Source: Pelomonas sp052436255 (GTDB taxonomy: Bacteria > Pseudomonadota > Gammaproteobacteria > Burkholderiales > Burkholderiaceae_C). Taken from it: 64,000 nt of DNA. This document shows, one piece after another, positions 28,301 through 30,777 of this stretch. The stretch's first letter is position 1; each line of letters starts with the position of its first letter. The stretch covers positions 62,001 to 126,000 of the forward strand of contig JBQVNP010000001.1 of NCBI GenBank assembly GCA_052436255.1, read 5' to 3'. Below the pieces are notes generated by a model. That model worked only from the letters and a program-made list of their open reading frames with translations, did not search any database and was not told the origin of the DNA. A program made the translations under genes and the position numbers.

Positions 28301-30390
28301 CCGCAAGCACGGCGCTGATGGGCCTGAACACCAACACGGTGAAGGCCACCGCCACCGACGGCCGCACCGGCCGCACCGCGGCCGATACCGACGCGGCCAG
28401 CTACCTCGGCCAGGCCGGCGCCGTGCGCGTTGAGAAGGCGATCAACGCCGTGCACGTGACGGCACCCACACGCTATGAAGACGCCGATGCCGCCACCGGC
28501 CCCATCCTCACGGTGGGCTCGCCCATCGTCTGGACCTATCTGGTCTACAACCAGTCGGCCACGGCCCTCGACTTCATCGACCTCGTCGACTCCGACGGCT
28601 TCCGGCCGGTGCTGGTGGGCGGCGACGTCAATTCCGACGGCCGGCTCGACGTCGACGAGGTGTGGCTCTTCACGTCCAGCGGCGTGGCCGGTGCGGCGAG
28701 CGCAGCGCTGGCGGGGCAGCAGTCCAACACCGCCACCGTGCGGGTGGCCGACGACAGCGGAGTGCGCTACACAGACGACGACCTGGCCTACTACTTCGGC
28801 ACCACGGTCACGGCGACGACGTCCATCCGCATCGTCAAGGCGATCAACGCAGCCAACCCCGCCCAGCCGACCGTGCAGGAAGACGCAAACAGCGCCGACC
28901 AGCCCGTGGTGCTGACTCAAGGTGCGGTGCCGACCTACACCTTCCAAGTGACGAACCTGGGCGCGCAGGCACTCAAGGACATCGTCATCACCGACGATGC
29001 GGGCACAACCGTCACTGGAGACGACTTCAAGCCGGTGCCGCTACGTCAGGGTTCGAATATCGTCGGTGATGCCAACAAGAACGGCCTGCTCGACTCCGGC
29101 GAGACCTGGCTGTACACCTCGGCCGGCGTCTACACGGTCGCGCCGGTGTCGGGGGCCTATGTCAACGTGGCGCAGGTGACGGGTACGAACGTCGTCACAG
29201 GCACCACGGTTCGCGACGACGATGTCGCGCACTTCGTGATCGGTTTGCCCGTGCACACGCAAGGGCGCATGACCGGGGGCGGCAGCGTCTACACGGAAGA
29301 CGGCATGCGCGTCACACATGGCTTCGAGCTGCATTGCGACATCGACATCGGGCCGAACAACCTGCAGGTCAACTTCGACCGCAACAGCTTCCACCTCGAG
29401 TCCCTGATCTCACTCACCTGCTATGACGACGCGAACCTTGACCCCCTGCCGCGCCCGGCGCCGTTCGACACCCTGATTGGCGTGGGCACCGGCCGCTTCA
29501 ACAACCAGCAGGGCTACACGATCCGCTTCACCTTCACCGACAACGGCGAGCCGGGCAAGACCGACTTTGCGCAGATCGAGATCCTCGACCGCCAGGGCAA
29601 CCGTGTGCTCTTCGTGGCCGGCAACCTGCACAACGGCAACCACCAGGCCCACCCGGAGAACAAGACCGTCAAGCTGCAGGCGGCTGCGGCCCCGATGCAG
29701 ACGAAAGCCCAAGGGTCTGCTTTGGATGAGACGCAATGGTTGCAACCGGTCGCGCAAGCTAGCAGCGAATGGGCAAATGCCAGGGCAAGCGCTGCGCAGA
29801 TCGCGCAGCCGGGCAGCGTGCGCTACGCCACTGCCGACATGCCGGGTCTGGTGTGGGGCGAGAGGCAGGGCGATGTGGTCACCATCGACAGCCACGCTGC
29901 CGAGTGGGGCGGGTCCGTCGACCGCACGCCGCGTGACGCGAGCGAGTTCCGTCAAACATCCAGAGGGCTCCTCGCAACGGCCGGCCCGGCCGCCGGGCGC
30001 ATGGACCTGCTGAGCGTGCTGATACATGAACCAGGCCATGTGCTCGGACTGGCCCACACCAGCGGAGGCGCGATGGAGAGCCAGCTGCTGGCAGGGGAGC
30101 GCGTCCTGCCGGCAGGTGAGCTTTCAAGCCCGGCGAAAGCTGACCAGGGCATCGCCGCGACGTCAAGCATGCTGGCGAGCGACGCGCCCAGCATTGACTG
30201 GTCCGCTCGGCCCGTGGTTGAGGCTGCCGGGCTGCTGCCGGCAGCGCGGGGCAAGAGCCAGAACTGGCAGGACCGTTTCGTCAACCATGGCGGCGTGGAG
30301 GTCCAGCGACTTAACCCGAACGCGTCGCTGCGCCTGCATCTGGACACGGCACACAAGGTGGCCAACACGCTTTCGGCTAGGGCGCACTGA
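4399..30390 (+). CDS. Giant LEPR-XLL multidomain repeat protein (8663 aa), putative exported adhesin/matrix protein
   Basis: One uninterrupted frame of 8663 codons. ATG at 4399 was chosen for the AGGAGA at 4388-4393; an in-frame TTG at 4369 is less likely. Order of parts: a basic N-terminus without a hydrophobic signal core, then LEPRMLLSA at residues 40-48; beta-repeats with VGGSGSDSF-like lines (about 49-470); mixed regions with LVDG-Y-V motifs; an alternating Ala/Gly/Ser repeat array (about 1615-2900); AWVG/AYVGR repeats (about 2900-3530); Calx-beta-like segments (about 5645-6035); RTX nonapeptides (about 6310-7130); seven DUF11-like repeats with EF-hand-like loops (about 7290-8280); a post-COAP-1-like domain (about 8285-8420); an M10-like zinc motif (8543-8553). 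By eye I find only two cysteines (8313 and 8341), both in the post-COAP-1 part. Cys depletion and acidic repeats suit an exported Ca2+-loaded protein. The SecA/MFP/OMF genes just upstream are the likely exporter. Function (adhesion, matrix or self-processing) is inference. Confidence 0.9.
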   Translation: MQWLRQLTSRLTQSQHARRALALKAARPLQRQQALRLEMLEPRMLLSATLDGAGVLNVTGTAAANTVVIEQLAQAADGSATIRVTLDGNLLPDFTGVNSLAVNTLDGDDAVRLASEVSVPTSLVGGAGNDAFFGPDIDTQWTVSGAGIGNAAGAAFSGFERLVGGSGSDSFTLEVGAALSAGIAGGAGSDGIVASETQSHSWLIDSPDGGILDGTLGFQSIENLLGGKFDDSFLLAAGGSISGAIDGGVDDAQAAVAAVDTLSFAGRGTVVNARLGGDAPSATDVAAFQGIEVLVGGSAADTLTGPDEGRVTWTVRGANSGDVGGLRFSSFESLVGADLTASDLFVFEAAGSLSGSVAGGTGTFDSISVQNGVGGDYSVFNPAAPDAAGTLALHGKSIVYSGIDRQDFIGGDTFNKIIYGSVFNDRMVIEDASTSTTGQMRVSFVGLNFFDGVLFSNGVVFDNPADSLSVYGLSGADQIEIKSLDALFSADLRVYGSRMPLLASLAQVPEDDPFIDSVSISGSINTQGGFLDIWADRIAVNPGVVVDTGNGDIVLRARLTGLADLENLLPVLGTSRSVDIDVGANATLKGGGIYLIAQAEDKSTADAAGVPKEVDNFIISPLQGVLADMLALPVKLLVKNSSATITLHEGVQIEGGSTVGIYATAAAAAAGVAKGSLFSVGYTRAVADARIDIQTGVRITSGAAVVITSTGEATAAMNASTEREMDSTQNPGQTQIALALAVSDANATSRVTVAAGTHIEAALTANITAKGGTRSEAEAESGIFADGKAGLAFGLNFSKADIRTSVDGTVIAHADPVLGYTVKIEIDPLAGLNPDGTPQVGYVDYANDRIYVGPNALVTEDTINYTNRRGTSIGGLVDGRTYYVITSGDGWIKLAETETQALRAAAGVEAHNIVDLRTQNLPATENNTHVFGAADVSGAASTITLNRNGATVFNAFELGQAVVYKAPVGGTAIPGLVDGGTYYVVASTNEQNLQGNSRFADTQVLRLAESENESRAGVFIDIGAATGSGHQLYAKHVLDSGFATGIGVVAQLEADDKATASAGLNSESPDPKGLIEKLKEVPGKLTPNLGDKLLQGLTKGYRDAAGKPQAGASGQFSVAGGLAFTFADHVVTSDVLSNAVLKSNEDLEVKALVTQKFNIGASSSTKPQQQAGGGSANSSAPNNASVAVAINVTNNTALATVHGGAKLDALRALRVISDVSYPILTRLDQFIPLSWGELTDSIRTEGYGAITKYLNLNLGAKDAFFNTWTAATSEADNIGIAGSVSVLVFKNRSEAVVRGGALLNQDRPWRDAALNPHPNQDNAPGPDADGAEGEQVVSVEATNYQQTINMTGVFSLPDFSFDVNPQVSVSEFLPLPVLKWKAKKELSLNPSGVNGGKGGAGGAIFISVQDNTTHAIVEDGARVHSGLDGGFNMKAEEAILNVNLAQSWANGKTFAIGGTVLYAGQTSDTLARLGAAAIVTGRDARLYAGDLTTNVTWAGGIAAGESLGVGISVAVNDLNRTTRALIGAADAVAGNPVAAATSIDVADGVSTLAKIDGDIWAFTVAGAVAKAESDAPANPTAKQTPQSPTQGQAVPGVPAAPAGSAGAGGSSDEPKAGIAVSGAASINLVNDQVQSSIADAGQVKAGFVAVDAENNLGILAVTGSLAFAKVNSGSAAVALAGAFSLNRIDSDTRASVQDTGFTLSGNARGEATSLDTLRVRGDNQSRIFSLAAGGAGAVASGQSTSGGGGGGGSSAAVAVAGSVTVNLISGDTSAYYGYSTAKLSVGDARVLASDTSLITAAAGGLSFSFASGQQSSSLAVAAGVSVAVNIIDGGARANVANASLTWADGAAGNLTVSATSAQKIGAYTLAAAVAGAIGGQGGGVAAAGAGSGSVNLIDADTEASVRNSTVNTGAGSVSVLAADKTSIQVLAGGIGGALGYSSTSSAVGIAFGAAFAVNSIGHSDTNTVLAEVSGSRVEGGGDVTVDAQSLAKIYALTLGVAGSASVSGSGAALAGSLAGSFSYNRIRNSTQAKLRGNSSVDAGGSVAVTASDDSSISADAGGFAVAIAASGGSGGIGLAVGAALSINEIAGAVRAEIDASTVEHVSGLTVTSASTGSIDALSLVGSLSAGVGTVGVAVAGAGAASKNEITRTVEARINASSTTLDSGSVTVTATDSSEIDADSGGAALAIGAGTSSAGVAVGIGIGLSVNNISNTITAAIDGSTVLARGGVRVEAESAASIRAYSFGVAGAVAAGTSAGIGIAGAGSGSGGYIANIATARIQGSTVTAGGPLTVRATDSAVIDTIAGAGALAVGVGGSVGVSVAIGISIALNDIRNSTSALVDNSTILDSGSVLIDGASTSKITALTVAGAASVGVGVDVGVAIAGAGAVSLNNIHNTVQATAQRSSFQLRTGADYAVTAADKAALKADAAAVSIALAGGIYAGVGAAVGASVAINEIGNTTRASVHGVNVTSRNGGTLGAVRVAADSDARIDALSVSAAGAASVSLYAAVAVAAAGAVSQNAIANTTQATVSDSVFARSGSVTVSAVTDAAILSNAVGASVSAAVAIGAVAVSFGIAFADNHIDNVTLAAVENTGFDSVGTITVEADSGGRIDSLAVGASLAITVAIGAVSLAGAASVTNNTVSNDTQALVLSSAPGLASPDEGLRATGNISVSASDDTGIKAENVAAALAIAVAIGGAVAIGASPATNDIDNRVRANVDASSLQSTGGRVDVDATSANQIESLSMAIAVSGSVGAASGAGSSAKNNIGGSGNAATPHLTEASITGGSSVLAGTALGVAAADRSDISALVVAAAAAAAGGGIAVGISLTDNQIAGSVTALVADSSASASSGDVSITASAVQTIHVRSVGVAAGTSLGATGAQASATISNMVSATARAVTLSASGKVVVKASSDQFVRAETDGVGVGSSGIAITLPSTDIGGSTLAALGGASSITAGGGLEVKADSKSEAEAQSIALTIGVAGATGVGGVTRIHRITDAHIGADYTAASPTASSITATDVIIDATSVATAITNAYGGAGAAIAIAAFVPAATIDGATRAYVGRATTLNARSLDIDAKSTERARTDAVIVGAGGATITVAKSDAVIRSETEAFVGAQRTGPAGGSAATLRLDQAATVDAVNDSRAESTITGVSGGLITVSVLNPSAIDSAAVRAYVGRNADLQAGTLAVRADATLRTDANATAFGFSALGSGAGVATASTIDGPVEAWIGGRQGEGLAGGTTVVDVSGGVVVTAESDALAVTDASGVTVGLGVAISAMVPKATVATQTAAWVGSGVTLEADTLDIKATVQQRSAQSSTNLINVSLGLDVGVTSAVAEVSGAAKAFAGGSASTLGVAGAMKVTAETALGTASARTQLGGGGTISVQVALASASNDASTQAWIADGTQITGAASVAVKADSKDTAYATSNVASGGVISGRGTKAQTSVTPSTQAWVGRDVRLDTRGALSIDAIAQTAEGDASATAAGGGLISIGAAVSDITIRPTVQAWIGGGSTRIDAGGSVAVNAELRQQQGGLQLDDNLAHNGVSIGNDTISFTRHGLATGDVVTYDANGQTAIGTASGPLVGGRDYGVIVVDANTLALGAAANGTAVDTSSPFPLGAGVSGVDTNRDVIVFGGPHNLVTGDRIIYNGGGAAGNIIAPGSYLVRVIDDRTIKLDTSLATPVSFIATQGGLISGGNRLNLAGFANGDLVTYRAPATAGFSSAAVDQAGPNGQGEFTPSDNNEIYIKNRIDTNGDGAPDVDVGHGLADGQIVTYRANGAAIGGLVDGASYKVVRVDDFRLKLAGATQATVAGLVFARVANAPDTLTRTVASGSWITDGFTAGQKIVISGTGSNNGERTILAVTATQLTFAGDVLTNETVAGNATLRTADILLDPSTSPSSVRHLLVPQALGGLQSGLNYTVVNASGGSFQLQAPNGVVVPSITVGNAQGTHQLGKEGLALSASGGTALNHGFRLDINSTTANAVNLLLGPGGVSLRQVSPPTGDGQSSSSARGSGGAFADVQVPQATATFFGDVQASIDADRVRSGGDVSITTLSAASVTAFGNSRSGGFVQVGVTNASVNYDTRNNAYVGHAAPGVAVRNIADEGANPQINASGVNIEAAGDFRMRAITDATTGATASGKGGGFISVSNATAENDITARTNAIFGSGATVAARTVDALAQARSLRPTATSEATAGGFAGGATATADNDITSSTLVLLEGTATGLTAITGRQGMDMEATHTTVNAVRNPSGRWYGLFGGSSEPGDNSGTVKNLIDGDAGVVVTVAPRPGSSTSSAVPTSPLDAVGGFNSLALLGKANNGAISNGIEQDRRAVRWDSDIVVGAGPAPDLYVNADGTIRRAVNVTVNGTVHPAPGSATGAQVEVGDIANARLGEVVFQALGDIVGGQQIGSHYWGTFTFANGFDSVRITNASDSPLLINNIDLISATGTPRVHLDKGGQSVGLNFKLLQTYEPALIDIRNLGSGDITLRHGKAINNPIGQTRILNTGGGIVAEDGANAGSTYLIRTGTLGNEFTVTAPADFEGETNRRYEGLINLSSNGAAPDTLTRQDGGNWLAEGFVVGDLVKIEVAGQTPYVVQIAAFSGGNQQTAVLNTLEAVLPQTAQALVSRFHGIDAKGSVGSAAAPVRVELINAPTQMSQAWGEAGIDLFLDFSSRFRGFSPDANGVLPLVTPRVDTLTAGRDTQVRLGQSVIETGRAAGNGVLVTVQGRGAPESAVYYNFYRPDALDAQGNPIRSLYSQAAIATGAATAVDATWTFGLAEAGSYLSISAVDSSDPDADTRVVNVLGVGNIEAGGRFVDIVTNGFIGSAANPWQEIVAVDATDGDDLRVGSIRSTTDSVFLLAPRGFVDADPADNDLTALADISGVAITLTAQTGGVGSAANFIETNLIDNVASGLRAGARSGALTVTAERSVYSEEIAGDLRVHSVLANRGNVSLAARAGSIVDQRPDVDADGEDLANVTALRIDLAAHAGSVGRAGDDFDVNSGVVASAYVRDGRVYVQGDTGVYLTETDRELNLLAARSALGDVRLTVPDTTLTPIFMNGDPSLVTMTGEDLYLLVSDGGQGAQISQGAGLTVSAGEVLAYLSVALWVGDNVVTNSVNRVVAGTGIQIRGDERRRADGSVDPVDRDIGFGSTMLLRGTIGMTGAPLDVTLANPNAKTFTQIFGNNDTDTFLFFETDLDANTSAFGSATATPAGGTLPSASSDGEDRFIVTRLGSMHVDRDGLGDTLTLDGQADTDSYVVQTTGSQGQERNYVVNVLDTGALNDGVDVLSVFGVDGTEADGSTDDIFLLRRVDSIPSEAATAPAFVALLHGTLDQARTPSADGNVRPQAVQRVNYDANLNGRLQVYGGAGNDFFAVDDNSATTTLDGGSGQDVFQVGQIYGSQRIAGNVSGTDAFTTIATTRGYVSRGASMPIVAQGGSGDDSFTVYSNKAELRLEGDAGDDLFIVRAFALAQVDANGNILLDANGVAVPLLTSDVSTAGQMNVRPGDGNDTVQYNINAPVSVDGGSGFDKLVILGTEFPDNFVVTEEGVFGAGVNVRFQNIEVLEVDGLESDDDFYVLGTPVGVITRLIGGLGSDSFNVGGDVAEPIVMQQLEGGSSAIGHSVSAPGSVYDGLAVDGIDPTVAQASAGAVVIRETHGSTAMQEGATGDALSADSYFVRLATKPADGVVVYVTVSASRSNREEQGAGGDSMWLARTLPSSFTRSVTIDGQGIDTPDRALVLTFTAANWDQEQAVHVYGVDDALAEGERTVTVNHSVRAVVEDASLDSASNNQAASLATFDFAKVRNVEVRIVDDDAPVLILTQSGGSTLVLEGSLAPDAQGFTPGIADSANLRLGQALTGSQTVTVTLSYDAQQLVLSGAGVTVLGGGQATVAFSAANSASGIEIFFSAVDDGTREDFKRSFISAAVTAHSGALAYAGQLAQLAVSVYDDDAPGVLVLQSDGSTQVLKDDPATPGDQSVNDSYTVRLLRAPASSVAIAINTDGQVLTEPGSLVFDNANWYRPQTVTVKPNASFNPAGLSIDPTTQKVWAPQQHLLSKLGGPLAIVGGPMGERALTQAILQPAERNVALLQIGVQPDERDQIDTLNIFDDSSQEDKVGVLSSTGLTGFGLPPSLVVGANPFGEPGVFPGGITWGDSATGKSGIEVLNLLMGQGNDTLTITGTLVPTDEGRDALRGPARHGTLTTVHGGGNLDLTPGGSAIVGDTITVTGGGGANSPLVIYGDTSQDGTWYSGLTNLTSRIDNLVLGAKLFDQVGTADDFFRFPRANPFLRAGNDVIDASALFSGADVETTVLGIAIYGGAGNDTIIGSGAGDHLAGGSGDDIIRGGGGVDLIYGDSGFNVDPITRTLVMVTVDAGVGTLAFGPVRDEMVSGKDTLSGEAGADIIFGDHGVVNQIVPRGTVYPNYAAAAGRSAVFGYATGNASNLQFPNVASDKLLTTGFIDSVASEQFANGAADLIFGGTSGDLILGGGGGDEIHAGGGDDLVFGDQGLVQATGGFFVSLQSLPPIAPELRPASQRSVEFTAINTTTNVGSGDDLIYGDDGSDVLLGQQGKDTVFGGGGDDILIGGSNVSGALDGDDRLDGGAGFDVIAGDNADIYFRPDNLDVRFATLTGATLYSEVPGATEGVSRTVSVDAQGRPLNADPDGVLPANASAQQPMHRQYRIRLLDHSAALEQQPANADVRVWGNDYIAGGSEDDEIFGQLGNDAIQGDGSILGNQVGASISSGGALILQASVENKATDGDDYIEGGGGNDVIFGNLGQDDIIGGSSSLFGLLTPEQRPDGNDIIFGGAGTRIERNDLGTGGDSRASLIAEHAFDADVITGDNAVILRILGANGRPLTFAYDQTVDIGNDPANPRRTEARGAERVVVRTFDLLDYTPGNDAAGIGGNDLVKAEDGDDIVHGGRGNDVLYGDGWDDDLYGGTGSDRIFGGSGEDGIVADDGRISTSRNGVAEPLYGIAVTTERLIELPGPFTGAWVDLNGYLKKTVNLLAWEQGGDDVVYGGLGDDFIHGGAGDDALSGAEALQPFFDDVRAATAAPFRYDPVTRKMDFYDADRPMLKVAGFLLNFDAFDRGVLIEDGKDQIFGDLGNDALFGGTGHDRLFGGLGDDYHQLDDNLDTNGGLNDETDDATDVQNTAGAGDFAYGGGGLDVLIANTGHDRMFDWTGEFNSFIVPFSRFGAPTINRLISPATLLFITDLATAGGADRSLAEPNGEIGLVTQRDPEWNDQHGGPRDPQPGNGRARYDDSGGKEDDRTLAPLQTQHGSTPSGGVPGTPDAAVINIESAINAVAALTPTVAEDADLPPGPALTAGAALTLTYLVRNLTPDGSPIFNLRLIDDAGTPGNLADDFVPVYVSGDDGDNALEAGEVWLYAAPAGLTTQAGAQRHQATVRGTSTAGDAVEDGDLVYYNGSGTPLPGIRIEKAINAVNPLAPTVAEDADSAPGQTLAVGTPVTWTYQLINTGAEALEITSLSDDFGTPSVAGDDFAPLAVTVTVSGAAFNVGDSDRDNLLDAGEVWLFTSAGTSAGGYRVVAGAYSNLARVNAMGVNSRATVSDDDAAHHFGDQTPGVVGVRLEKAVNAANPNAPTAYEDADFPTGPIVSVGSTVVWTYQVINTGSVAFAVTQLRDDAGTGLITSDDFTPVAVLAAGSSFNVGDLDRDGLVDVNEVWLYQATGTALAGQYVNSARVVVTEAVTGATATSTDLAHHYGSAPGLVVVKAVNAVKPLTPTTAEDANSPTTPVVLAAGATVVFSYAVTNTGNDALATVTLVDDAGTVGLTTDDFVPAPVTVTAGGKVYNTGDSNKNGLLDRNEVWLYTATRTVGAGLVTNFANVSAVNTRTQLTLRDDDPANVFGAVARIDVEKAINAVNPARPTAAEDADDPARPVVLNQGASVTFTYLLSNTGNGALAVNSLVDDAGTPGSTSDDFTPIAVLSGAYNVGDTNRNGLLDVGEDWRYTSAASTALMGLNTNTVKATATDGRTGRTAADTDAASYLGQAGAVRVEKAINAVHVTAPTRYEDADAATGPILTVGSPIVWTYLVYNQSATALDFIDLVDSDGFRPVLVGGDVNSDGRLDVDEVWLFTSSGVAGAASAALAGQQSNTATVRVADDSGVRYTDDDLAYYFGTTVTATTSIRIVKAINAANPAQPTVQEDANSADQPVVLTQGAVPTYTFQVTNLGAQALKDIVITDDAGTTVTGDDFKPVPLRQGSNIVGDANKNGLLDSGETWLYTSAGVYTVAPVSGAYVNVAQVTGTNVVTGTTVRDDDVAHFVIGLPVHTQGRMTGGGSVYTEDGMRVTHGFELHCDIDIGPNNLQVNFDRNSFHLESLISLTCYDDANLDPLPRPAPFDTLIGVGTGRFNNQQGYTIRFTFTDNGEPGKTDFAQIEILDRQGNRVLFVAGNLHNGNHQAHPENKTVKLQAAAAPMQTKAQGSALDETQWLQPVAQASSEWANARASAAQIAQPGSVRYATADMPGLVWGERQGDVVTIDSHAAEWGGSVDRTPRDASEFRQTSRGLLATAGPAAGRMDLLSVLIHEPGHVLGLAHTSGGAMESQLLAGERVLPAGELSSPAKADQGIAATSSMLASDAPSIDWSARPVVEAAGLLPAARGKSQNWQDRFVNHGGVEVQRLNPNASLRLHLDTAHKVANTLSARAH
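4516..4542 (+). other. LEPR-XLL N-terminal motif
   Basis: Residues 40-48 of the giant protein read LEPRMLLSA, the hallmark that names LEPR-XLL proteins. It follows about 39 residues rich in Arg, Gln and Leu but without a Sec-type hydrophobic core. Its position at the junction between the basic leader and the first beta-repeat suggests a targeting or processing signal; that role is inference. Confidence 0.75.
9240..13080 (+). repeat. Alternating Ala/Gly/Ser-rich repeat array within the giant protein
   Basis: Units of roughly 60 residues recur across about 1280 residues. Each has an I-x-N-I/T-x-A-x-V-like strand, a GS-V-V-A strand and a long Ala/Gly/Val/Ile stretch (for example GVAVGIGIGLSVNNI and VGVSVAIGISIALNDI). 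Two kinds alternate: one reads D-S-x-I-x-A-x-A-G-G, the other S-x-K/S-I-x-A-L-S-V-A. The super-period is about 365-380 bp, judged from successive type-A lines near 10560, 10928, 11293, 11670 and 12050. Units are diverged at DNA level. Confidence 0.75.
13080..14990 (+). repeat. AYVGR/AWVG repeat block within the giant protein
   Basis: Successive units carry an aromatic-V/I-G-R/G line followed by L-x-A-x-S/T-L-x-I-x-A, for example AYVGRATTLNARSLDIDA, AYVGRNADLQAGTLAVRA, AWVGSGVTLEADTLDIKA and AWVGRDVRLDTRGALSIDA. The spacing is about 110 residues. The lines look like beta-solenoid or beta-roll rungs; no named family was recognised. Confidence 0.6.
21330..22500 (+). other. Calx-beta-like segments of the giant protein
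   Basis: About three segments (residues roughly 5645-6035) end with or contain the acidic VRIVDDDAP / SVYDDDAPGVLVLQ signature and precede strands such as GGSTLVLEG and STQVLKDDP. This fits Calx-beta-type immunoglobulin-like domains, which often bind Ca2+ in large surface proteins. Assignment is by motif only. Confidence 0.55.
23002..23010 (+). repeat. G9 homopolymer inside the giant coding sequence
   Basis: Nine consecutive G encode three Gly codons (HGGGNL in the protein). It is the longest mononucleotide run I noticed in the gene. A one-base slip would truncate the product before the RTX, DUF11-like and M10-like parts. Confidence 0.9.
23330..25790 (+). repeat. RTX (GGxGxDxxx) calcium-binding repeat clusters in the giant protein
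   Basis: Several clusters of glycine-rich nonapeptides are visible, for example IYGGAGNDTIIG, AGGSGDDIIRGGGGVDLIYG, FGGGGDDILIGG, EGGGGNDVIFGNLGQDDIIG, HGGRGNDVLYGDG and FGGTGHDRLFGGLGDDYH. Such repeats fold as Ca2+-loaded parallel beta-rolls after export. They lie internally, more than 1500 residues from the C-terminus, unlike classical RTX toxins. Confidence 0.85.
26265..29240 (+). repeat. Seven DUF11-like repeats with EF-hand-like loops
   Basis: Seven units of about 140 residues start with an EKAINAVNPxxPTxxEDAD-type line (near nt 26279, 26686, 27145, 27568, 28000, 28423 and 28827). They continue through W/F-T-Y-x-V-x-N-T-G and DDAGT-x-DDF-x-P strands. Each contains a 12-residue loop of the type DLDRDGLVDVNE or DSNKNGLLDRNE, followed by an aromatic-rich W-L-Y/F. 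Loop positions 1, 3, 5, 9 and 12 carry Asp/Asn/Glu, as in EF-hand or dockerin calcium loops. Confidence 0.75.
29250..29660 (+). other. post-COAP-1-like domain of the giant protein
   Basis: Residues about 8285-8420 carry GRMTGGGSV, THGFELHC, LTCYDD, PAPFDTLIGVGTGRFN, TFTDNGEPGKTDFAQI and GNLHNGNHQAH, the succession that I know from post-COAP-1 domains at the ends of large secreted proteins. The two cysteines, at 8313 and 8341, could form a disulfide. Confidence 0.65.
29815..30110 (+). other. M10-metallopeptidase-like C-terminal domain of the giant protein
   Basis: Residues 8543-8553 read HEPGHVLGLAH, an exact HExxHxxGxxH zinc motif as in serralysins and matrixins. A Met-turn-like SGGAME lies five residues later. 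The preceding DLPGL/ITIDS-type strands match similar domains in other LEPR-XLL proteins. The Pro directly after the catalytic Glu is unusual within the zinc helix (usually Leu/Ile/Val). About 80 residues follow, ending without an RTX tail. Confidence 0.65.
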
Positions 30391-30392
30391 CC

Positions 30393-30407
30393 GCGGCGGG
30401 CCGCCGC
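30393..30407 (+). terminator. GC hairpin after the giant gene
   Basis: GCGGCG-GGC-CGCCGC lies 3 bp after the stop of the giant gene. There is no following U-run, so termination here would not be classical. Confidence 0.3.
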
Positions 30408-30529
30408 CAGAGTCCCTAAGGCCTGTTCATTTCGCTAATAGGCGCGGCGAGGGCATGCACGACCCGACCTGCGAGGCCGGCTTGGGTTGGTGCCTCCAGT
30501 TCGCGCTGGACGCAAGCGGTCGTTGGGGG

Positions 30530-30651
30530 GCTTGACTGTTCAGCTGGATCCTCGCCGCGCGCTTGCGCACCTCGAGCGAGAACTTGTTCGATTTGCTCAT
30601 GGCTCGATCCTCTCAGAGTGTTGAGCCTCCGCGATTGCCGGGGGCGGCTCA
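30530..30651 (-). mobile_element. IS3-family end with truncated orfA
   Basis: On the minus strand a TGAGCCGCCCCCGG terminus at about 30651 resembles the left end of IS3-family elements. An ATG at 30600 then begins MSKSNKFSLEVRKRAARIQ, which matches the N-terminus of IS3-type OrfA (usual form MSKSNKFSPEVRERAVRM). Similarity stops after about 20 codons and no orfB is present, so only a relic is left. The rest of the 387-bp gap between the giant gene and the next gene holds nothing else I can identify. Confidence 0.6.
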
Positions 30652-30777
30652 GCCCGTTGGACTCGCTGCCAAGCAGTAGGACCGCAAAGCGGGCTTTCGT
30701 GACTGACCGCCGCGTAGCAGTCGCCGGCCCCGCCGAAGCGCAACCAGCCTGGTCTCGACTTCCGGTAGCCTGACGGC

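Noticed and set aside
26845..28947. 700-codon minus-strand frame over the DUF11-like repeats
   Set aside because: Repeats of the sense strand produce a repetitive antisense reading; no start signal.
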